This document shows positions 1 through 7,392 of a DNA stretch of 64,000 nt, piece after piece. Origin of the DNA: Mycobacterium xenopi (GTDB lineage Bacteria; Actinomycetota; Actinomycetes; Mycobacteriales; Mycobacteriaceae). Both the position numbers and the translations under genes were made by a program. The stretch spans positions 2,170,001-2,234,000 of the forward strand of contig NZ_AP022314.1 in NCBI RefSeq assembly GCF_009936235.1, written 5' to 3'. The stretch's first letter is position 1; each line of letters begins with the position of its first letter. The notes beneath the pieces were generated by a model that made no database searches, was not told the DNA's origin, and was given only the letters and a program-made list of their open reading frames with translations.

Positions 1-862
1 CGGCGACCTCGGAGGCCCGCAGTTGCCCCTTGTGCCCAGCGGGGTTCGCCGCCGACACCCCCAGCACGTTCCAGTTCAGCGGCCTGTCGGCGGCCAGCGA
101 CATTTCGGTGAGCAGCGCGATCTCGTCGTCGGTGAAGCCGGACAGGCAACCAGGGACGATCGCTTCGAGCGTGGTGCCTGGATGACCGCGCACACCGGCG
201 GCCAGGGCCACCAGCTCGTCGCGGGATGCGGCACGCGACGGCACGGGCTGGCCGGCGCCGTCGTTGTGGGTGTGCGACTGCGACGTCGAAAACCCCAGCG
301 CCCCATCGGCTAGCGCATCTTCGAGCAACTTCACCATGCGTTCGATCTGTTCGTCGCTGGCCTGTCCGCCGACTGCGTCGTCGCCCATCACCGCGAGCCG
401 CAGCGCCGAATGCCCAACCAGAAACCCGGCATTGACGGCGGTATGGCCCTCGAGCCGTTTGAGCCAGTCACCGAACGAGGACCACTGCCAGTCCAGCCCG
501 GCCCGCAATGCATCCAGCGGCATGCCTTCCACCCTCGCCAGCATCCGGGTCAGGTAATCCTGTTGACCGGCCGCCGCGGGTGCCAGCGTAAACCCGCAAT
601 TGCCACCGAAGACCGTGGTGACACCGTGCTGCACCGACGGGCTGGCGGTCGGGTCCCAAAACAGCTGCGCGTCGTAGTGGGTGTGCAGGTCGACAAATCC
701 CGGTGCAAGGGTCAAACCTTGCGCATCAACAGTTTTCGAGGCCAGCTCATCGATGTCGCCGACGGCGGCGATGCGCCCGTCTTTAACACCGACCGCACCG
801 CGGCGAGCTGGTGCCCCGGTGCCGTCGACGATGTTGGCGTCACGGACTAGCAGGTCTAGCAT
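1..862 (-). CDS. N-acyl-D-amino-acid deacylase / D-aminoacylase-type amidohydrolase, N-terminal part
   Basis: I translated this frame by hand from ATG at 862. It is open to the left edge, so the C-terminus lies outside the window. The N-terminus has the amidohydrolase beta-sandwich start (MLDLLVRDANIVDGTG), then APGFVDLHTHYDAQLFWDP, where the HxH pair is the first metal-binding motif of the TIM-barrel amidohydrolases. FGGNCGFTLAP follows, as in D-aminoacylases. Members hydrolyse N-acyl-D-amino acids or related cyclic amides. The start overlaps the stop of the next upstream minus-strand gene (ATGCTAG), so the two amidohydrolases are probably translationally coupled. The exact substrate is unknown. 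Confidence 0.85.
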   Translation of the reverse strand, partial: MLDLLVRDANIVDGTGAPARRGAVGVKDGRIAAVGDIDELASKTVDAQGLTLAPGFVDLHTHYDAQLFWDPTASPSVQHGVTTVFGGNCGFTLAPAAAGQQDYLTRMLARVEGMPLDALRAGLDWQWSSFGDWLKRLEGHTAVNAGFLVGHSALRLAVMGDDAVGGQASDEQIERMVKLLEDALADGALGFSTSQSHTHNDGAGQPVPSRAASRDELVALAAGVRGHPGTTLEAIVPGCLSGFTDDEIALLTEMSLAADRPLNWNVLGVSAANPAGHKGQLRASEVA

Positions 863-2052
863 GGCCCCTCCTTGAGCCAGCCGATATCCGGCAACGGGTG
901 GCGGAAAAGCTCGGCGGCGTTGCGGTGCGTGATCCGCGCGGCGTCCTCGGCGGACAAGCCCGCGACGTTGCGCGCCACCACCTGTTGGGTGTCCGGCCAC
1001 GTAGAGTCGGCGTGCGGATAGTCGCTTTCGACCAGAATGCGGTCGGCCCCAATCGCATCCAGCGCCCCGAAAGCGTGCGGATCGTCGATCGAGCAGAACC
1101 AGAAGTTGCGGTGCAGCACCTCGCTGGGCAACAGATCACTTTTCCAGGACCCGGCATCGCGTCCCGACGCCGAATGGGCGAGCACGTAATCGGCCCGGTC
1201 GGCGAGCATGGCCGCCCAGCCCAGCCCGCCCTCGGCCAGGGTGATGTTCAGCCGTGGGAAGCGCACCGGCACACCGGACCACAGCATGTCCGCGCAGGCC
1301 ACCAAACCGTTGACCGGAAACAACGTGGTGATGGTCTCGAATGGGGTGTCCGGCGCGGGAATCGGCGCCCACTGCGCCGACCCGGTGTGCAGGCACACCA
1401 CGGTGTCGGTCTCCTCGCAGGCGGCGAAGAACGGATCCCACACGCCGGTGTGCAGGCTCGGCAGTCCGCACTGGGCCGGCAGCTCCGGGAAGCTGACCGC
1501 CTTGAAGCCGCGCTCAGCGTTGCGGCGCACCTCGTCGGCGGCCAGCTGCGGGTCGGCCAGCCACGGCAGCTGCAGCGGGATGATCCGCTCCGGGAAGCTG
1601 CCGGCCCAGACCTCCAGATGCCAGTCGTTCCACGCCCGCAGCACCGCCAGCCCCAGCTCGGGGTCCTTGCTCTTCCAGAACACCGTGCCGGAGAACCCGG
1701 CGATCAGCGACGGGAAGTTCAGCGACGCCCAAATGCCTGCCAAGTCCATGTCGGCGATGCGGGCCTTGATGTCCCAACAACCGCGCCGCATCTCGTCGAA
1801 CCGGGCGGGCTCCATGCTCCATTCCTCGGGCGGCCGACCGACCACCGCATTGAGCCCCACATTGGGGTATTCGCCGTCCTCGTAGCGCCAGACCTGGCGC
1901 CCGTCGCCGGTTTCGACGACCTTCGGGGCCCGCTCGGCCAGCGCGGCCGGCAGTCGGCCATCGAACATGTCGGGTGGCTCGATGACGTGGTCGTCGACAG
2001 AGATCACGACGTGCTGACGCTTCCGGGGAGCGGGGTCTGGCAGCAACGCCAT
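856..2052 (-). CDS. Amidohydrolase 2 family metal-dependent hydrolase
   Basis: 398 aa. The N-terminal SVDDHVIEPPDMF matches the D-x-H start of amidohydrolase-2 proteins (ACMSD/LigW-like TIM barrels). Further family marks are VCLHTGSAQWAP in the middle and ILVESDYPHADSTWPD near the C-terminus, which supplies the metal-binding Asp. These enzymes decarboxylate or hydrolyse aromatic or cyclic carboxylates. The gene overlaps the downstream deacylase gene by 7 nt. Next to the P450, ferredoxin and dehydrogenases it suggests a catabolic locus. An upstream TTGACT (minus strand, near 2083-2088) could be its -35. The substrate cannot be read from sequence. Confidence 0.87.
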   Translation of the reverse strand: MALLPDPAPRKRQHVVISVDDHVIEPPDMFDGRLPAALAERAPKVVETGDGRQVWRYEDGEYPNVGLNAVVGRPPEEWSMEPARFDEMRRGCWDIKARIADMDLAGIWASLNFPSLIAGFSGTVFWKSKDPELGLAVLRAWNDWHLEVWAGSFPERIIPLQLPWLADPQLAADEVRRNAERGFKAVSFPELPAQCGLPSLHTGVWDPFFAACEETDTVVCLHTGSAQWAPIPAPDTPFETITTLFPVNGLVACADMLWSGVPVRFPRLNITLAEGGLGWAAMLADRADYVLAHSASGRDAGSWKSDLLPSEVLHRNFWFCSIDDPHAFGALDAIGADRILVESDYPHADSTWPDTQQVVARNVAGLSAEDAARITHRNAAELFRHPLPDIGWLKEGPC

Positions 2053-2088
2053 ACCTGATGACTATCGTCGGTTTCCGCTGTAAGTCAA

Positions 2089-2136
2089 TACCGGATCAAC
2101 TACCGAATTGACTACCGGATCGACTACCGGGGCACC
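2089..2136. repeat. Degenerate 12-bp tandem repeats
   Basis: Three successive 12-mers start at 2089, 2101 and 2113 (TACCGGATCAAC, TACCGAATTGAC, TACCGGATCGAC). A partial fourth begins at 2125. They lie between the amidohydrolase start and the copied aldehyde dehydrogenase end. The last full unit is shared with the second copy of the 48-bp repeat at 3174. Confidence 0.75.
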
Positions 2137-2160
2137 GGTTGGCGCACGAACGCCCGCGGC
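2113..2160. repeat. 48-bp direct repeat, copy 1 (orphan copy of an aldehyde dehydrogenase 3' end)
   Basis: This stretch matches 3174-3221 at 47 of 48 positions (mismatch at 2152 versus 3213). The copy at 3174 contains the last codons and the stop of the aldehyde dehydrogenase gene. Here the same bases are not attached to any dehydrogenase. The two copies flank about 1 kb holding a small membrane gene and vapBC. Confidence 0.9.
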
Positions 2161-2262
2161 CGTCACGCGGTCAGTGCCGGGGGTCTGCCCGCCGACCGAG
2201 AACACAATCGGTGTGGCAGCAGCTATAGCCTGAGGCGGAAATCCACGACCCGCAGCTGCGCA

Positions 2263-2268
2263 TAGGGT
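2263..2268 (+). promoter_or_regulatory. -10 element TAGGGT for a leaderless start
   Basis: TAGGGT is followed by 6 nt and then ATG at 2275. This TANNNT-N6-ATG spacing places the transcription start at or next to the start codon. It supports 2275 as a real gene start. Confidence 0.55.
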
Positions 2269-2274
2269 TCGACC

Positions 2275-2458
2275 ATGCAGACAGTGCTGTTCACGCTTGG
2301 CCTGGTCTTGTTTTTGCTCGGCCTGCTCACCGGGTTCGCCGTTCCGGCGCTGAAGAACCCGCGCCTCTTCGGCAAAGGAAAGGTTCGTCAGTTTTCTCTT
2401 GGTGTCTCTCGCGGTGTCCATCGTGGTAGGCGTCGGCATCGTCATCATCGGGCTCTGA
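2275..2458 (+). pseudogene. Small two-helix membrane protein, frameshifted as read
   Basis: From ATG 2275 the first frame gives a strong membrane helix (TVLFTLGLVLFLLGLLTGFA) and then VPALKNPRLF. The next frame then gives KERFVSFLLVSLAVSIVVG and continues hydrophobic to a TGA at 2456-2458, a second helix. Removing one G near 2371-2372 joins them into one roughly 60-residue protein. As read, the first frame runs on into low-complexity Arg/His residues, which is not credible. Either this is a real frameshift or a base-call error. I do not recognise a named family. The gene sits inside the segment flanked by the 48-bp repeats. Confidence 0.6.
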
Positions 2459-2473
2459 CTATTCCTCGGTCGG

Positions 2474-2869
2474 TCAGGACAGTCGCTTGATTCCCGGGTA
2501 GACGTCGAAGCCGCGGTCGAAGCTCATCAACTGAGCGATGTTGTGGCGGTTCATCACAGCGATATGCAGCGCATCCCGCGCGGACAAGCGTTGGTAGCGC
2601 AACAGCGTGTCCTTTGCCTCTTCTGCCTCGGTGCGCCCGATCGGCAGCACATCGTCCACCACGCCGAGGATCGCATCGAACGCGGGCTGGATCGCGTCAC
2701 GCCTGTTGATTGCTACATACCGATGACAGATTTCCTGCAGTACCTCGGCGTCGGTCACCAGCCGTTCGGCGGTGGACAGTGCCGATTCCAGCAGACGTTG
2801 CGCATCCAGCTTGTGCGGGTGAGAGGCACCCACTAGGTACATGGGCACGTTCGAGTCGACGAGGATCAC
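2474..2869 (-). CDS. VapC-type PIN-domain ribonuclease toxin
   Basis: 131 aa. The N-terminal MILVDSNVPMYLVG carries the first conserved PIN acidic residue. LVTDAEVLQEI, SARDALHIAVM and MSFDRGFDVYPGI supply the remaining acidic Mg-binding residues. VapC toxins cleave specific RNAs and are held inactive by the paired VapB. The gene starts 8 nt after the stop of the antitoxin gene, giving the usual antitoxin-toxin order. The module lies between two copies of a 48-bp repeat that includes the end of the neighbouring aldehyde dehydrogenase gene, suggesting it arrived as a discrete insertion. I do not assign a M. tuberculosis VapC number. Confidence 0.9.
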   Translation of the reverse strand: MILVDSNVPMYLVGASHPHKLDAQRLLESALSTAERLVTDAEVLQEICHRYVAINRRDAIQPAFDAILGVVDDVLPIGRTEAEEAKDTLLRYQRLSARDALHIAVMNRHNIAQLMSFDRGFDVYPGIKRLS

Positions 2870-2877
2870 GGTCGCAG

Positions 2878-3129
2878 TTAAGAAGTCGCCGTGTATCCGC
2901 GCTCGACCTCCTCGAGCATCTGGGCAATGTCGGCGGTCGGGTACTCATGGCGCGCCGCGGTCCGAACAGCGCGCAGTTTGGCGGTGAGGTCGCTGCCCGG
3001 CTCGCGCCCCTGTGCTTCGCGCAACGTGCGACGGACCCACTCGGAGACGGTCGTTCGGTGCCGGCGTGCAATCTTCTGCAGCTGTTCCCACTCTTCCTCG
3101 TCGAGGAGAACCTGCAGTCGCTTACTCAT
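2878..3129 (-). CDS. VapB-type ribbon-helix-helix antitoxin
   Basis: 83 aa. The N-terminal segment KRLQVLLDEEEWEQLQKIAR, followed by RTTVSEWVRRTLREA, has the strand-helix-helix pattern of CopG/Arc-type DNA-binding antitoxins. The acidic C-terminus (DIAQMLEEVERGY) would wrap the toxin. A TATACT hexamer sits 6 nt before the ATG on the minus strand, so the operon is probably transcribed without a leader and autoregulated by the VapBC complex. Confidence 0.85.
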   Translation of the reverse strand: MSKRLQVLLDEEEWEQLQKIARRHRTTVSEWVRRTLREAQGREPGSDLTAKLRAVRTAARHEYPTADIAQMLEEVERGYTATS

Positions 3130-3135
3130 GCAATG

Positions 3136-3141
3136 AGTATA
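3136..3141 (-). promoter_or_regulatory. -10 element TATACT for vapBC
   Basis: Read on the minus strand, TATACT is followed by CATTGC and then the vapB ATG at 3129, the TANNNT-N6-ATG leaderless arrangement. Confidence 0.6.
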
Positions 3142-3173
3142 GATGGCTCATACAGGGTTCATCTGCGGTCTGA

Positions 3174-3221
3174 TACCGGATCGACTACCGGGGCACCGGT
3201 TGGCGCACGAACACCCGCGGC
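3174..3221. repeat. 48-bp direct repeat, copy 2 (includes the aldehyde dehydrogenase stop)
   Basis: 47/48 identical to 2113-2160. This copy includes the last codons and the TAG (3185-3187) of the aldehyde dehydrogenase, so it is the in-place copy. Confidence 0.9.
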
Positions 3222-4669
3222 TGGGTAAAGGCCCGGATGCCCTCGACCCCGAGCTCTCGGCCGAGGCCCGACTGGCGCGCGCCGCCGAATGGCAGCCGCG
3301 GATCCTGCGCCGCCATCCCGTGACAGTTGATGCTGACCGTGCCGGCGACCAGCTGCTCGGCGACACGGTCGGCCAGCGCCTCGTCAGCCGACCACACCGA
3401 CGCGGTCAACCCGAACTCGGTGGCGTTAGCTGCGGCCACCGCCTCGTCGATGTTGTCGTAGCCGAAGATCGGCAATACCGGACCGAACTGCTCCTCGGTG
3501 GCCAGCGCCGAGTCGGGTGGTAAATCGGTGACCACGGTCGGCAGCACGAAGTAGCCCCCGGCACCGGCGTCGGCGTCGCGGATCCGGCCGGCGGTGCGCA
3601 CTGTCGCCCCGTGGGCCTTGGCGTCGGCGACTAGGGCGTCAACCCGATTCCGTCCGGCCGCGGTGTGCAACGGGCCCAGAGTGGTCTCGTCGGCCAAGCC
3701 GTCGCCGACCACCTCGCGGTCGCACCGGGCCAGCACCGCGTCGGCCAGCTCACCGACGCGCCGCTTGGGGGCGTAGAGCCGTTTGATGGCCATGCACACC
3801 TGGCCGCAGGTGGTGTAGGTCGCGGTCACCAGCTGGTCGACCAGCTGGTCGGTGATGTCGAGATCGGGCGCGATGATCGCGGGGTCGTTGCCGCCGAGCT
3901 CGAGCAGCACCGGCGTGAGCCGTTGCGCGGCGGCCGCCATGACCGCGCGGCCGGTGGCGACTCCGCCGGTCAGCGAGACGACGTCGATGCCCGGGTGGCT
4001 GACCAGCGCCTGGCCCAGCTCGTGCCCGGGCCCAGCCAGCATGTTCACCACCCCGGGCGGCAGCGCGGCGGCGAACGCCGCGCCGAACTGCAGCGCGGCC
4101 AGCGGGCATGTCGGTGGCACCTTGACCACCGCGGTGTTGCCCGCGGTCAGCGCCGACGTCAACTTGGTCATCGACACGGCCAGCGGCCAATTGAACGGAA
4201 GCACAAGGGCGGCAACGCCGTAGGGCTCGCGGTGCAACCGCGGATATCTCGACGCCGGGTCGACCTGCTCGGGTGCGAGCGCCGTTTCCGCCATGGCTGC
4301 CAGGATTGATGCGACGGCCGGCGCCATGGCGATTTCCGAGCCAGCCTCCGACAGCACCTTGCCATGCTCGCGCGTGTAGAGCCGCGCGGTGTCCTGCGCG
4401 GTGAGCTGTTCGGACGCTGTGGTCGCCGCAGCGATCACGGCAGCGACCCGGTCGCCGACATCGCGTGCCCGCCACGCGGGCGCCGCTCGGCGCGCCGCCT
4501 GCACCGAGGCGTCGAGCTGGGCGTGATCGGCGGCGGGAGCTTGGCCCACGGTCTCGGCGGGTCGCGCTGGATTGTGCACGAGGTAAGTGCCCGCGCCGCC
4601 TTCCTGCGGCCGGCCGCCGATGGTGAGCACCGCCGCGGCTTGCGCGGGTGCTTTCGCCGACGTGGTCAT
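3185..4669 (-). CDS. NAD(P)-dependent aldehyde dehydrogenase
   Basis: 494 aa, normal length for the family. The Rossmann region has LVLPFNWPLAVSMTKL with the conserved Asn, and VVKVPPTCPL. The catalytic Glu is in LLELGGNDPAII, and the nucleophilic Cys is in TTCGQVCMAIKRLY. The C-terminal LPFGGARQSGLGRELG is typical. It oxidises an aldehyde to the acid. It is divergent from the alcohol dehydrogenase at 4774, and the pair could act in sequence (alcohol to aldehyde to acid) in the catabolic block. The last ~12 codons are copied at 2113-2160 beyond the vapBC module. Substrate unknown. Confidence 0.92.
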   Translation of the reverse strand: MTTSAKAPAQAAAVLTIGGRPQEGGAGTYLVHNPARPAETVGQAPAADHAQLDASVQAARRAAPAWRARDVGDRVAAVIAAATTASEQLTAQDTARLYTREHGKVLSEAGSEIAMAPAVASILAAMAETALAPEQVDPASRYPRLHREPYGVAALVLPFNWPLAVSMTKLTSALTAGNTAVVKVPPTCPLAALQFGAAFAAALPPGVVNMLAGPGHELGQALVSHPGIDVVSLTGGVATGRAVMAAAAQRLTPVLLELGGNDPAIIAPDLDITDQLVDQLVTATYTTCGQVCMAIKRLYAPKRRVGELADAVLARCDREVVGDGLADETTLGPLHTAAGRNRVDALVADAKAHGATVRTAGRIRDADAGAGGYFVLPTVVTDLPPDSALATEEQFGPVLPIFGYDNIDEAVAAANATEFGLTASVWSADEALADRVAEQLVAGTVSINCHGMAAQDPRLPFGGARQSGLGRELGVEGIRAFTQPRVFVRQPVPR

Positions 4670-4773
4670 GGGTGTCTCCCTTCCCCGGCGCGACCTGGCG
4701 GCAACCCCGCTTGACCTGGTCCAGCGGTCACGCCATGGTAAGTCACTGTGACGCGGATCTCAGATGGCCTGCC

Positions 4774-5865
4774 GTGAAGGCGGTCGTGCTGCGGGCGGCC
4801 GGCCAGCCGAGTGCGGTCGAGGAGATCACGTTGCGGCCGGTCGGGCGTCGAGAGGTGCGGGTGCAGGTGGCCGCGAGCGGCGTCTGCCATACGGATTTGT
4901 CGGTGCGCGATGGCGGCATGCCGGCGCTGCTGCCCTGCACCCTCGGGCACGAGGGCGCAGGCGTCGTCACCGAGATCGGCGATGATGTCACCGCAGTGGC
5001 CCCCGGTGACCACGTGGTGCTCACCTGGAACGTGCCGTGTCGCTCCTGCCCGTACTGCCTGCGCGGCGAGGCCCACCTGTGCCCGCAAGGCATCGCCCAC
5101 GCGTTCGGCGAGCCGTACGCCGAGAGTGCGGCCGGCCCGGTGTGGCCGTCGATGGGCGCGGCGACCCTGGCCGAACACACGCTGGTGCCGGCCGCCGCGG
5201 TGGTGCCGATCGATCGGTCGCTGCCGCTGGACCACGCCGCGTTGCTGGCGTGCGGGGTCACTACCGGGGTCGGAGCGGTGATACGCAGCGCGGCCGTCCG
5301 CCCGGGCCAGAGCGTTCTTGTAATCGGTTGCGGCGGAGTCGGTTTGGCTGCGATCCAAGGCGCACGGATGGCCGGTGCGGCACGAATCATCGCCGCGGAC
5401 CGAGCGGCAGGACAGCTTCCCGCCGCGACGGTCAACGGCGCCACCGATGCCATCGACGCGGCCGAGGTCGACGTGGTCAGCGCGGTCCGGGATCTCACCG
5501 GGGGCATCGGGGTGGATCATGCGATCGAGGTGGTGGGCAAGCCGGTCACCATCCGCGCCGCGTACGACGCCACCCGCCGCGGCGGCACGGTGACGATCGT
5601 CGGTGCGGCCGACATCGAGGAGGCGGTGACGTTTTCCGCGCTGTCGCTGATGGCCGACGGCAAGACGATCCGCGGCAGCGTCTATGGGGCAAGCGATCCG
5701 GCCCGCGACATTCCGGTCCTTGTCGAGCTTGCGTTGCGCGGCCGACTCGACCTGGAGGCGCTGGTAACGCGGCGCATCGGCATCGACGACGTCGAAGCCG
5801 CGTTTACCGACATGGCCGCGGGTCGCGGCGCACGCAGCGTGGTGTGTTTCAGCGAGACAGCGTGA
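4774..5865 (+). CDS. Zinc-dependent alcohol dehydrogenase (MDR superfamily)
   Basis: 363 aa from GTG 4774, chosen because VKAVVLRAAGQPSAVEEI is the usual MDR N-terminus; the extension further upstream is not conserved-looking. Catalytic zinc ligands are in SGVCHTDLS and TLGHEGAGVV. The structural zinc site is the four-cysteine loop CRSCPYCLRGEAHLC. The nucleotide-binding motif is VIGCGGVGLAAIQGA. The C-terminal half (RGSVYGASDPARDIPVLVEL) resembles class III-like actinobacterial alcohol dehydrogenases. It is divergent from the aldehyde dehydrogenase and converges on the ferredoxin gene, whose stop is within its last codons. Confidence 0.92.
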   Translation: MKAVVLRAAGQPSAVEEITLRPVGRREVRVQVAASGVCHTDLSVRDGGMPALLPCTLGHEGAGVVTEIGDDVTAVAPGDHVVLTWNVPCRSCPYCLRGEAHLCPQGIAHAFGEPYAESAAGPVWPSMGAATLAEHTLVPAAAVVPIDRSLPLDHAALLACGVTTGVGAVIRSAAVRPGQSVLVIGCGGVGLAAIQGARMAGAARIIAADRAAGQLPAATVNGATDAIDAAEVDVVSAVRDLTGGIGVDHAIEVVGKPVTIRAAYDATRRGGTVTIVGAADIEEAVTFSALSLMADGKTIRGSVYGASDPARDIPVLVELALRGRLDLEALVTRRIGIDDVEAAFTDMAAGRGARSVVCFSETA

Positions 5866-6043
5866 TCGCTTGCTCCGGGCAGTTCTGTTCAGCATTGGCG
5901 GCCTGCTCCTCAAGCGGGCCCGACACGTCGGCAACGCGCACGACGGAATGCCCGCACTCGTCGGCGTCGAAGACCTCAGGCGCCAAGCTGTAGCAGCGTC
6001 CATGTCCTGTACAGCGATCCGGATCGACGATCACTTTCACCAT
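5849..6043 (-). CDS. P450-associated 3Fe-4S ferredoxin
   Basis: 64 aa. MVKVIVDPDRCTGHGRCYSL carries a shortened cluster motif with two Cys around TGHG, and a later NCPEQAI supplies the third. The missing fourth cysteine is typical of 3Fe-4S ferredoxins that deliver electrons to bacterial P450s. It lies just downstream of the P450 on the same strand, separated by the MIRU-like tandem repeat. Its 3' end overlaps the convergent alcohol dehydrogenase gene by 17 nt. Confidence 0.92.
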   Translation of the reverse strand: MVKVIVDPDRCTGHGRCYSLAPEVFDADECGHSVVRVADVSGPLEEQAANAEQNCPEQAITLSR

Positions 6044-6149
6044 TGCCGCCGCTCCTCCTCATCGCTTCGCTCTGCATCGTCGCCGGCGCGCACCATTGGC
6101 GCCGCTCCTCCTCATCGCTTCGCTCTGCATCGTCGCCGGCGCGTTTCAT
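6041..6149 (-). repeat. MIRU-like 53-bp tandem repeat (two units) between P450 and ferredoxin
   Basis: Two near-identical units with a 53-bp period run from about 6041 to 6093 and from 6094 to 6146. They differ by a single C/G near the start of the unit and at the outer ends. On the minus strand each unit reads GCGCCGGCGACGATGCAGAG then CGAAGCGATGAGGAGGAG. I recognise this as the mycobacterial interspersed repetitive unit type, normally found at operon junctions. The unit opens a small minus-strand frame at an ATGA overlapping the P450 stop (6146-6149), encoding MKRAGDDAERSDEEERR. The distal end merges into the ferredoxin ATG. It may also set translational coupling between the two genes. Confidence 0.8.
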
Positions 6150-7330
6150 GGTGTGCCGACGGGGAAGGTCAGCGGCAGCGCCTCCACCGATCGCAGTCCT
6201 CGGGTGTATTTGAGCTCGGTCCCGGGCGGGATCTCGTAATCGGGGATGCGGCGGTGGAACTCGTGCAAAGCCACCCGAAGCTCCATGCGGGCCAGATGCG
6301 ACCCGAGGCAGCGGTGCGGGCCCGCGCCGAACGCACGGTGCCGGTTCGGGTTACGCCGGAAGTCGACGACCTCGGGGTCGGGGAACTCGGCCGGGTCGGT
6401 GTTGGCCGCGCCGAGCAACGGGCTGACCCGCTCGCCCTTGCTGATCGGGCATCCGCCGACTTCGACGTCCTGCATGGCGACCCGAGCAACCCCCGGCACC
6501 GGTGTCTCCCAACGCAATAGCTCTTCAATGGCGCTGGGCAGGATGTCGGGCTGCTCGACGAGCAGCCGGCGCTGCTCGGGATGGCGCGCCAGGTAGACGA
6601 AAAAGCAGTCGAGCGAATCAGTGACGGTGTCGAGCCCCGCGATGAGGAACAAGAAGCAGATGTCGAGAAGCTCCTCACGCGACAGCGGTTGACCCTCCAC
6701 GTCCGCGGCGATCAGCGCTGACAGCACGTCGTCACGCGGATGGGCGATGTGGTCGTCGATGGCCCGCTCGAAGTAGTCGTAGATCTGCCGGGCCGCGGGT
6801 GCGGCCGCCTGCCCGTGCTTTTCGTAGCCCCGCACCCCCTCGGGGCGGATCACACCGTCCTTCCATGCCAAGAATTTGTCCAAGTCCTCCAGCGGCAGCC
6901 CGAGCAGCTGGAGAAATACCGTACACGGCAGCGGCACCGCGAACTCGGCGTGAAAGTCGCACTCGCCGCGATCGGCGAAGCCGTCGATCATCTCGTTCAC
7001 CAGCTTGGTGACTTCCGGTTCCCGCCGGGCCATCTCGCGCGGGGTGAACAGCGGATCAAGGATCCGCCGGTACTTCGCATGCTCAGGTGGATCGATCTGC
7101 AGCGGGATCAGCGGCCGCAGGTTACCCAGATCGACCGCGTCCATGTTCGACGAGAACAGCTCGGTGTGCTTGAGCGCCATCTCGATGTCGGAGAGCCGGC
7201 TGAGCACCACCGCCTGTGGTGAGCGGAATACCGGGGCGGACTCGCGCAGTGCCTTGTACATCGGCTGTGGTTCCGCGACCCCCATCATGGTCTGGTCGAC
7301 GTAGTCCTGCGCGTTACGTTCTGAGGTCAT
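6146..7330 (-). CDS. Cytochrome P450
   Basis: 394 aa. The I-helix oxygen-activation motif is AGLDTVTDS, the ExxR motif lies in IEELLRWETPVP, and the heme loop is FGAGPHRCLGSHLARMEL with the Cys thiolate ligand. It is a soluble bacterial-type monooxygenase with no membrane anchor. Together with the adjacent 3Fe-4S ferredoxin it forms a two-gene redox unit. A 23-bp inverted repeat upstream (7362-7384) may bind a repressor. Family number and substrate are not determinable here; a terpenoid, steroid or lipid hydroxylation would fit the neighbouring dehydrogenases. Confidence 0.95.
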   Translation of the reverse strand: MTSERNAQDYVDQTMMGVAEPQPMYKALRESAPVFRSPQAVVLSRLSDIEMALKHTELFSSNMDAVDLGNLRPLIPLQIDPPEHAKYRRILDPLFTPREMARREPEVTKLVNEMIDGFADRGECDFHAEFAVPLPCTVFLQLLGLPLEDLDKFLAWKDGVIRPEGVRGYEKHGQAAAPAARQIYDYFERAIDDHIAHPRDDVLSALIAADVEGQPLSREELLDICFLFLIAGLDTVTDSLDCFFVYLARHPEQRRLLVEQPDILPSAIEELLRWETPVPGVARVAMQDVEVGGCPISKGERVSPLLGAANTDPAEFPDPEVVDFRRNPNRHRAFGAGPHRCLGSHLARMELRVALHEFHRRIPDYEIPPGTELKYTRGLRSVEALPLTFPVGTP

Positions 7331-7361
7331 GGTGTCAGCCTGGCACCTATCCGACTGATGG

Positions 7362-7384
7362 GCAACAGTATGAGCAACTGTTGC
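7362..7384. promoter_or_regulatory. Inverted repeat upstream of the P450 gene, candidate operator
   Basis: GCAACAGT (7362-7369) and ACTGTTGC (7377-7384) are perfect 8-bp arms around ATGAGCA. A nested GAGCAACTGTTGCTC (7372-7386) is also palindromic. It lies 32 nt upstream of the P450 start, in the gap after the 2OG-oxygenase stop. The size and symmetry fit a TetR-type operator, but no regulator gene is adjacent. Confidence 0.5.
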
Positions 7385-7392
7385 TCGCTTTT

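Noticed and set aside
811..2058. 415-aa open frame on the plus strand
   Set aside because: It is the antisense of the amidohydrolase-2 gene; it is Arg/Gly/His-rich with no domain, typical of high-GC shadow frames.
2062..2448. 128-aa minus-strand frame over the small membrane gene
   Set aside because: Low complexity, no motif, and it crosses the promoter and 48-bp repeat; the plus-strand membrane frames and -10 are better supported.
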